Positions 59,169-64,000 of a stretch of DNA of 64,000 nt are shown here, piece by piece. The stretch is from Cupriavidus laharis. GTDB lineage: Bacteria; Pseudomonadota; Gammaproteobacteria; Burkholderiales; Burkholderiaceae. Every line of letters starts with the position of its first letter. Within the stretch, counting starts at the first letter, position 1. Both the position numbers and the translations under genes were made by a program. The DNA lies in NCBI RefSeq assembly GCF_914271435.1, contig NZ_CAJZAI010000001.1, positions 124,001 through 188,000 of the forward strand. The letters are read 5' to 3'. The notes under the pieces are model-generated. The model searched no databases and was not told the origin of the DNA. It saw only the letters and a program-made list of their open reading frames with translations.

Positions 59169-60146
59169 TCATACCCGGATGCGGATGATCTTGCGCATCC
59201 ACAATACGCCGAACGTCATTGACACCAGCGCGCCGCCGACCATCTTCAGGCCAATCGGATCCTCCCACAGCACCTTCATGAAGCCTGGATTGATCATCAG
59301 GATCACCCCGGCGGTGGCGAAGGGCAGCAGGCCCAGCACCCAGGCAGACATGCGTCCCTCCGCGGACAGTACCCGGATCTTGTCGAACAGCTTCAGGCGT
59401 TCGCGCACCATGTTGCCGATGGTGTCGAGGATCTCCGCCAGGTTGCCGCCGCTTTCGCGCTGGATCAGGACAGCGATCACGAAGTAGCGCAGGTCGCCGA
59501 CCGGTACCCGAATGGCGAGGTTGGTCATGGCTTCATCGAGCGCCACGCCGTAGTTAATTTCCTCGAAGGTCGTGCGGAACTCGGGGCCGATCGGTGCCTT
59601 CATTTCCTGGCCGACCATGCCGAGCGCACCGCTGAAGGAGTGTCCCGCGCGCAATGCACGGGCGATCATGTCGACAGCGTCGGGCAGTTGAGCTTCCATC
59701 TGCCGGACTCGCTTGGCGCGCAGGCGCATCACATGAAGGACCGGAAGGATCGCAGCCACTGCGGCGGCGACTAGCATCAGCGGCATCGGCACCGGTACTA
59801 TCGGAATCAGTGCAATGGTGCACAGCGCCACCGTCGCGCAGTAGCCCAGCAACTGGGCCACTGACCATGAGCTTCCCGACTGCTCCAGCCACCGATCGAG
59901 CGCGCCGACGCGGGGCAGGCTCATCAGCCATTGCTGCATGCGCGGCGAGCCGGCGAGCAGCCGCTTCTTCAGGATCGACAACTGCTCGGCGCTGACCTGG
60001 CCCCCGGCGGACAGCGCCCGCAGCCGCGCCTCGATGCGCTTGGCCGCCGCGCCATGGGTGCTGTTCCACCAGATGAAGATACCCTCGACGCAGAGCACCA
60101 CGGCCACGAACAGCAGGATGCCAAAGGCATAGAAGATCATGCTCAT
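59169..60146 (-). CDS. tadB: Tad pilus inner-membrane platform protein TadB
   Basis: 325 residues, T2SSF family. N-terminal helix MIFYAFGILLFVAVVLCVEGIFIWW, central pair VALCTIALIPIVPVPMPLMLVAAAVAAILPVLHV, then QLPDAVDMIARALRAGHSFSGALGMVGQEMKAPIGPEFRTTFEEINYGVALDEAMTNL and RESGGNLAEILDTIGNMVRERLKL, and two C-terminal helices. Partner of TadC. The order cpaF-tadB-tadC is the usual tad order. The gap to tadC is 84 bp. Confidence 0.92.
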   Translation of the reverse strand: MSMIFYAFGILLFVAVVLCVEGIFIWWNSTHGAAAKRIEARLRALSAGGQVSAEQLSILKKRLLAGSPRMQQWLMSLPRVGALDRWLEQSGSSWSVAQLLGYCATVALCTIALIPIVPVPMPLMLVAAAVAAILPVLHVMRLRAKRVRQMEAQLPDAVDMIARALRAGHSFSGALGMVGQEMKAPIGPEFRTTFEEINYGVALDEAMTNLAIRVPVGDLRYFVIAVLIQRESGGNLAEILDTIGNMVRERLKLFDKIRVLSAEGRMSAWVLGLLPFATAGVILMINPGFMKVLWEDPIGLKMVGGALVSMTFGVLWMRKIIRIRV

Positions 60147-60191
60147 GAGTGTCTCCGCATGGCGTATTCGCCGTGATATTCCGTGGCAGCC

Positions 60192-61571
60192 TCAGACTTC
60201 ATGGCGCTTGGCCGGATCGTAGGTTTCGTCGGGCAGTCCCACGCCGAATACGCGCAGCCGTTCGGCGAACTTCGGGTACACGCCCGTGGCGCGGAAATGG
60301 CCACGGACGGTGCCGTCCTTGTCCACGCCGGTGCGCTGGAAGGTGAAGATCTCCTGCATGTTGATGATGTCGCCTTCCATGCCGGTGATTTCCGAGATGC
60401 TGATGATCTTGCGCCGGCCGTCGGTCAGGCGCGCAGCCTGGACGATCACCGTGATCGCCGAGGCGATCTGCTGCCGCATGGCCTTGGCCGGCATGGTCAG
60501 GCCAGCCATGCTGACCATGTTCTCCAGGCGCGTCAGCGCATCGCGCGGCGTGTTGGCATGGATGGTCGTCAGCGATCCCTCATGGCCGGTGTTCATGGCG
60601 TTGAGCATGTCCAGCGCCTCGCCGCCGCGTACCTCACCCAGGATGATCCGGTCCGGGCGCATCCGCAGCGCGTTGCGCACCAGCGCGCGCTGCGTGATCT
60701 CACCCTTGCCCTCGATGTTGGGCGGGCGCGTTTCCAGCCGAAGCACATGGGGCTGGCGCAGCTGGAGTTCGGCCGCGTCTTCGATGGTGATCACGCGCTC
60801 GTCCTCAGGGATAAAGCCGGACAGGATATTCAGCAGCGTGGTCTTGCCGCTGCCGGTACCGCCCGATACCAGCACATTGACCTTGGCCTTGGACAAAGCC
60901 TGTAGCAGTTGCGCCATCGGCGGTGTCAGGCTGCGCAGTTCCACCAGGTCCGAAACCTGGAGCGGATTGACGGAAAAGCGGCGGATCGACAGCAGGGGCC
61001 CGTCGATGGCCGAAGGCGGAATGATGGCGTTGACGCGCGAGCCGTCTGGCAGGCGCGCATCCACCATGGGGCTGGTCTCGTCGATGCGACGGCCCACGCG
61101 CGAGACGATTTTCTCGATCACCTTCATCAAGTGCGCATCGTCGTAGAACACCACGTCGGTTAGTTCCAGCTTGCCGCGCCGTTCCACATAGGTCTGGCGC
61201 CCGGTATTGACCAAGATGTCCGAGACCGTGGGGTCCTTCAGCAGCGGCTCCAGCGGACCGAAGCCGAACATCTCATCGTAGATCTCGACCGTCAGCTGGC
61301 GTCGTTCGTTGTCATTGAGCAGAACCCTTTGCTCGTCGATGATCAGGTTGACCAGCGCGGCGATTTCCTGCTTCACCTGTTCTTGCGGAAAGCGTGCCAG
61401 GCGCTCGAGCTCTACCCGGTCCAGCACGGTCTCGTGCACGTCGCGCTTGAGGGCGTGGTAGCCCGGTGACGTAGTCGTGCCAGCCGGCGTTGCAGTCGTG
61501 AACTGGATCGCGGCATGGCCATTGGCCGTGAATGCAGGGCCGGCTCCCGCCAGTTGTTCGCGGATCGACAT
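60192..61571 (-). CDS. cpaF: Tad pilus assembly ATPase CpaF/TadA
   Basis: 459 residues of the type II/IV secretion ATPase family. Walker [10 protein letters not shown] (237-245), Asp box region [10 protein letters not shown], Walker [39 protein letters not shown] and an N-terminal domain with [26 protein letters not shown]. It powers Flp pilus extension. Preceded by cpaE (52 bp gap). The C-terminus adds [25 protein letters not shown], as in other CpaF proteins. Confidence 0.95.
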   Translation of the reverse strand: MSIREQLAGAGPAFTANGHAAIQFTTATPAGTTTSPGYHALKRDVHETVLDRVELERLARFPQEQVKQEIAALVNLIIDEQRVLLNDNERRQLTVEIYDEMFGFGPLEPLLKDPTVSDILVNTGRQTYVERRGKLELTDVVFYDDAHLMKVIEKIVSRVGRRIDETSPMVDARLPDGSRVNAIIPPSAIDGPLLSIRRFSVNPLQVSDLVELRSLTPPMAQLLQALSKAKVNVLVSGGTGSGKTTLLNILSGFIPEDERVITIEDAAELQLRQPHVLRLETRPPNIEGKGEITQRALVRNALRMRPDRIILGEVRGGEALDMLNAMNTGHEGSLTTIHANTPRDALTRLENMVSMAGLTMPAKAMRQQIASAITVIVQAARLTDGRRKIISISEITGMEGDIINMQEIFTFQRTGVDKDGTVRGHFRATGVYPKFAERLRVFGVGLPDETYDPAKRHEV

Positions 61572-61623
61572 GATGGGCTCCTTGATTTTGAATAGGGTTC
61601 AGCGCGGGCCAGGCACGCCATCA

Positions 61624-62817
61624 TCAGGTGCTTTTGGTGCGCAACATCAGGCGGCGTAGCGGCGATACAGCATCGGCTTTGCTATGGCGGCCGGTCTCGG
61701 GCGGGGTGGCCAGTTGTGCAGCCATGGCCTGCAGCGCTTTCGTGATGGCGCTGCGCCGGCTCAGCTTGCCAACAGGCTCGCCGTGGCTTACCGCTTCATC
61801 CACCGCAGACGGATCGTCGGGCAGGGCGAATGCCACTTTCATGCCGAAGATCTCTTCCATGGTCGCGCGCGGTACCTCGTTCTTGCGGCCCGTGCGATTC
61901 AGCACAAGCTGGATCTTGCCGGCCGGGTAGTGCAATGCGCGAAGGATATCCAGCATGCGGCGGCCTGGCCGCCCGCACGCGACGGCGGGCTCCGCAACGA
62001 CATAGATGCGCTCGCTCTGGTCCAGCACGCCGATCGACAGGGGGTCGATGTTCTGGCCCATATCGAAGAGGATGAAGTCATAGTTCAGCTGTGCGACAGA
62101 CAGGATCCACTCCAGCTTGTCCTTCTGGATCATTGTGGCCTTGACCGGATCCGTGGCTCCGGCGAGCACATCGAAGCCACTGTCAACGTGGACCAGGCAG
62201 GCATCGAGGAAGGCGGCGTCCATGCGCTCAATCTGGCCGCAGATGTCGGGGAGCGTGGACGGCGGTGTCTTGTCGCTGACGATGTGGGTCAGGTCGCCGA
62301 AGTGCCGGTTCAGGTCCACCACCAGCACGCGTTTTCCGTGTTGCCTGGCAATCGTGTCGCCGAGGTTGGCGGTGACGAAGCTTGTACCCACGCCGCCCTT
62401 GCACGAGATCACCGAGATGACCTGCGCGGCTTCATGCGTGCGCGGCACGTGGGTGGCTTCGACACGCTTCAGGGCCTCGGCCAGCTGTGCCTTGTCCAGC
62501 GGCCATGACAGCACGTCGCGGATGCCGGCGCGCATCGCCTTGATCAACACATCCGGACCCGGCGCCTGCGTGACCAGGATGCAGGGCAGGTCGGAGTGTT
62601 GCTGGCGCAGGGCCTCGATGGACAGCATCTGTGCCGGGCCGAGGTCCGGCAGCTCCACGATCAGCAGGTCCGCCATGCGCAGGCGGCTGGCATGGAGCGG
62701 GAAGCGGGCCAGGCCTTCCTGAAGCGACATGGCCCGGAAGTTCCCGACGGCGGCACAGAGTCGGCTGATCTCGGTCAGCCGTTCGGTGTTCTCGGATGCG
62801 ATCAGGATCTTCAGCAT
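61624..62817 (-). CDS. cpaE: Pilus localisation ATPase CpaE/TadZ
   Basis: 397 residues. A receiver-like N-terminal domain (1-120, LKILIASENTERLTEIS ... LVTQAPGPDVLIKAMRAGIRDVLSWPL) is followed by a MinD/ParA-type ATPase with deviant Walker A CKGGVGTS (139-146; no Lys in the usual GKT position, common in CpaE/TadZ), VLVVDLNRHFGDLTHIV and FILFDMGQNIDPLSIGVLDQSERIYVVAEP. TadZ places the Tad machinery at a pole. Encoded between a lipoprotein and cpaF. Confidence 0.9.
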   Translation of the reverse strand: MLKILIASENTERLTEISRLCAAVGNFRAMSLQEGLARFPLHASRLRMADLLIVELPDLGPAQMLSIEALRQQHSDLPCILVTQAPGPDVLIKAMRAGIRDVLSWPLDKAQLAEALKRVEATHVPRTHEAAQVISVISCKGGVGTSFVTANLGDTIARQHGKRVLVVDLNRHFGDLTHIVSDKTPPSTLPDICGQIERMDAAFLDACLVHVDSGFDVLAGATDPVKATMIQKDKLEWILSVAQLNYDFILFDMGQNIDPLSIGVLDQSERIYVVAEPAVACGRPGRRMLDILRALHYPAGKIQLVLNRTGRKNEVPRATMEEIFGMKVAFALPDDPSAVDEAVSHGEPVGKLSRRSAITKALQAMAAQLATPPETGRHSKADAVSPLRRLMLRTKST

Positions 62818-62882
62818 GGTGTCCTCACGAGTCTCTGTTCTAGTTAGCCTGGGACGGAAGCGATGGCGAGCCTGTGGCGGAC

Positions 62883-63227
62883 TCAGCGTGAGCTGCCCCC
62901 GCCCATGCCCATGCCGCCGTAGCCGCCCGCGCCGAAATCGACCGAGAAGCCGCCTGGCGCGCCGCCGGCCGTCTGCATGCGGCTCAGCGAGCGGTCAAAG
63001 TTCCGCATCGCGGCCACCGCGGTCTTGCCGTCGGTACCGGTGACCGTTGGCAATCCGGCCGGCGCATCGGGGTTGATGATCTGCATCTGGGTGACCGTGG
63101 CGAGCGCCACGCCACGTTGCCCGTCCCACACCGGGGTGGATGTCATGCAGGCTGACAGCCCGAGGCAGGACAGGGTGCCCAGCACCAGGGCGGCAGCGCC
63201 GCGCGAAAGCTTCGAGATCTTGCTCAT
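62883..63227 (-). CDS. Small lipoprotein of the tad cluster
   Basis: 114 residues. Signal peptide and lipobox LSAC (Cys27), then a short Thr/Pro linker, and DGQRGVALATVTQMQIINPDAPAG before a Gly-rich C-terminal tail (FGAGGYGGMGMGGGSSR). The position between secretin and cpaE is where other tad clusters carry CpaD/RcpB-type outer-membrane partners, but no CpaD similarity can be claimed. Likely an outer-membrane accessory to the secretin. Confidence 0.7.
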   Translation of the reverse strand: MSKISKLSRGAAALVLGTLSCLGLSACMTSTPVWDGQRGVALATVTQMQIINPDAPAGLPTVTGTDGKTAVAAMRNFDRSLSRMQTAGGAPGGFSVDFGAGGYGGMGMGGGSSR

Positions 63228-63260
63228 GGTCGTTCTCCGGTTTGCTGATGGCGCGGCCGC

Positions 63261-64000
63261 TCAGTTGCTGCCCGATGCGGCGCCGGACGTTGCCGTGCCG
63301 GCGGTCCGAGCCTGCGCCAGCCGCGCAGCGGTGGCTTCGATGCGTGCGATGCGTGCAGCGGTGTCCTCGGGCGGCGGCAGCGCCGCCACGCTGCGCACTG
63401 ATGCATCGGCCGGCTTTGGTGCAGCGGCCGCTGGCTGCGGGGCCGTCGGGGCCGGTGAAGGGGGCGTTGCCGGGGACGGAACCGCCACAGCGGACGGTTC
63501 GTCCAGCGGCCGGCCAATCGGCATGGCGGAGATCGACGTGGCCGGGGTGGCTTCGCTGCGAGGCGCCGACGGTGCAGTGGCGGGCGCTGCGGCCGGGGCC
63601 GGGGCGGCCGGCTGCGACGGGGCAGGGGCCGGGGCGGGCGGTGCATTGCGCCTGCCTTCCAGGTTGCCCATGAAGTACAGGGAGAACGGGTCTGGCGTGG
63701 CGAAGCTGTCGGTGGGCAGCGGATAGTTGTTGTTCGGCAGCGGCTTGACCAGGCGCGGCGTGATGATGAACACCAGTTCGGTCAGGTCCTGCTGGTACTG
63801 CGTGCTGCGGAACAGCGTGCCCAGCACCGGCACTTCACCCGCGCCCGGCAGCGCCTTGAGAGAACCGCGTGCGCTGTCCTGCAGCAGGCCTCCGATGGCA
63901 AAGCTCTCGCCATCACGCATCTGCACCGTGGTGGACGCACGGCGGGTGGTGATGAGCGGAAGCACGGTCTGGCCCGCCAATGAACTGCCGCTGACGGTTG
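63261..64000 (-). CDS. cpaC: Tad pilus secretin CpaC/RcpA, C-terminal part (runs off window)
   Basis: The reading frame is open to the right edge. The visible part starts TVSGSSLAGQTVLPLITTRRASTTVQMRDGESFAIGGLLQDSARGSLKALPGAGEVPVLGTLFRSTQYQQDLTELVFIITPRLVKPL. This is the classic end of a secretin domain (DGESFAIGGLL, VPxLGxLFRS, ELVFIITPRLV). It is followed by an unusual tail of about 150 residues, rich in Pro and Ala, ending in a charged helix (DTAARIARIEATAARLAQARTA). It forms the outer-membrane channel for the Flp pilus. Confidence 0.88.
   Translation of the reverse strand, partial: TVSGSSLAGQTVLPLITTRRASTTVQMRDGESFAIGGLLQDSARGSLKALPGAGEVPVLGTLFRSTQYQQDLTELVFIITPRLVKPLPNNNYPLPTDSFATPDPFSLYFMGNLEGRRNAPPAPAPAPSQPAAPAPAAAPATAPSAPRSEATPATSISAMPIGRPLDEPSAVAVPSPATPPSPAPTAPQPAAAAPKPADASVRSVAALPPPEDTAARIARIEATAARLAQARTAGTATSGAASGSN

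Overview
The window looks like a chromosomal segment of a high-GC betaproteobacterium of the Cupriavidus/Ralstonia type. This rests on gene content: an fds-type NAD-linked formate dehydrogenase end, a ModE-controlled molybdate transporter, a large pyruvate carboxylase, dctA/dctBD, a tad pilus cluster, and a CIRCE-controlled groESL. Strong G/C third-position bias and dispersed extragenic palindromes also fit. No rRNA, tRNA or CRISPR array was seen.

Layout. 1-268: end of the formate dehydrogenase operon (fdsC tail, fdsD). 307-2632: an IS3-family element inserted into the loop of an extragenic palindrome, beside a large nested inverted repeat. 2671-9304: a short GT51 transglycosylase, an RRM-like small protein, a tyrosine phosphatase, acetate kinase/phosphate acetyltransferase, modE and a LysE-type exporter. 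9694-12038: modABC with a ModE box. 12181-19019: DUF1059, a D-2-hydroxyacid dehydrogenase, a deoxyribosyltransferase-like protein, a pqiA-A-B-C lipid-transport operon with PqiA split in two, and an AI-2E family permease. 19247-22285: divergent HPP-CBS and ClC-CBS membrane proteins around a palindromic operator. 22501-25067: Lrp/AsnC regulator with a CtlX-like guanidino/ureido hydrolase and ornithine cyclodeaminase. 25108-29362: excisionase-like regulator and dctBD.

29363-35603 is an accessory stretch separating dctBD from dctA. It holds a second copy of the tyrosine phosphatase, an unknown gene under a LexA-type SOS box, a structured-RNA/group II intron-like fragment, a lone PLD-family protein, a transposase remnant, an RNase Z-like protein and a GNAT protein. 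35753-37495: dctA with a sigma-54 promoter, a dyad that should be the DctD site, and a small leader ORF. 37532-46726: a MASE1-PAS-GGDEF-EAL protein, a diheme cytochrome c, an acyltransferase and an iorAB molybdenum hydroxylase. 46761-54688: MltF-like transglycosylase, pyruvate carboxylase, groESL. 55072-64000: tadE and tadG, a metallophosphoesterase, then tadC-tadB-cpaF-cpaE-lipoprotein-secretin on the minus strand, running off the right edge.

How genes connect. Molybdenum is a theme: formate dehydrogenase and the iorAB hydroxylase need the cofactor that modABC/modE supply. C4-dicarboxylate sensing (DctB/DctD) should drive dctA through the sigma-54 promoter. The Lrp-CtlX-Ocd group suggests citrulline or arginine to ornithine to proline conversion. 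Homology statements are from recognition of motifs, not from searches.
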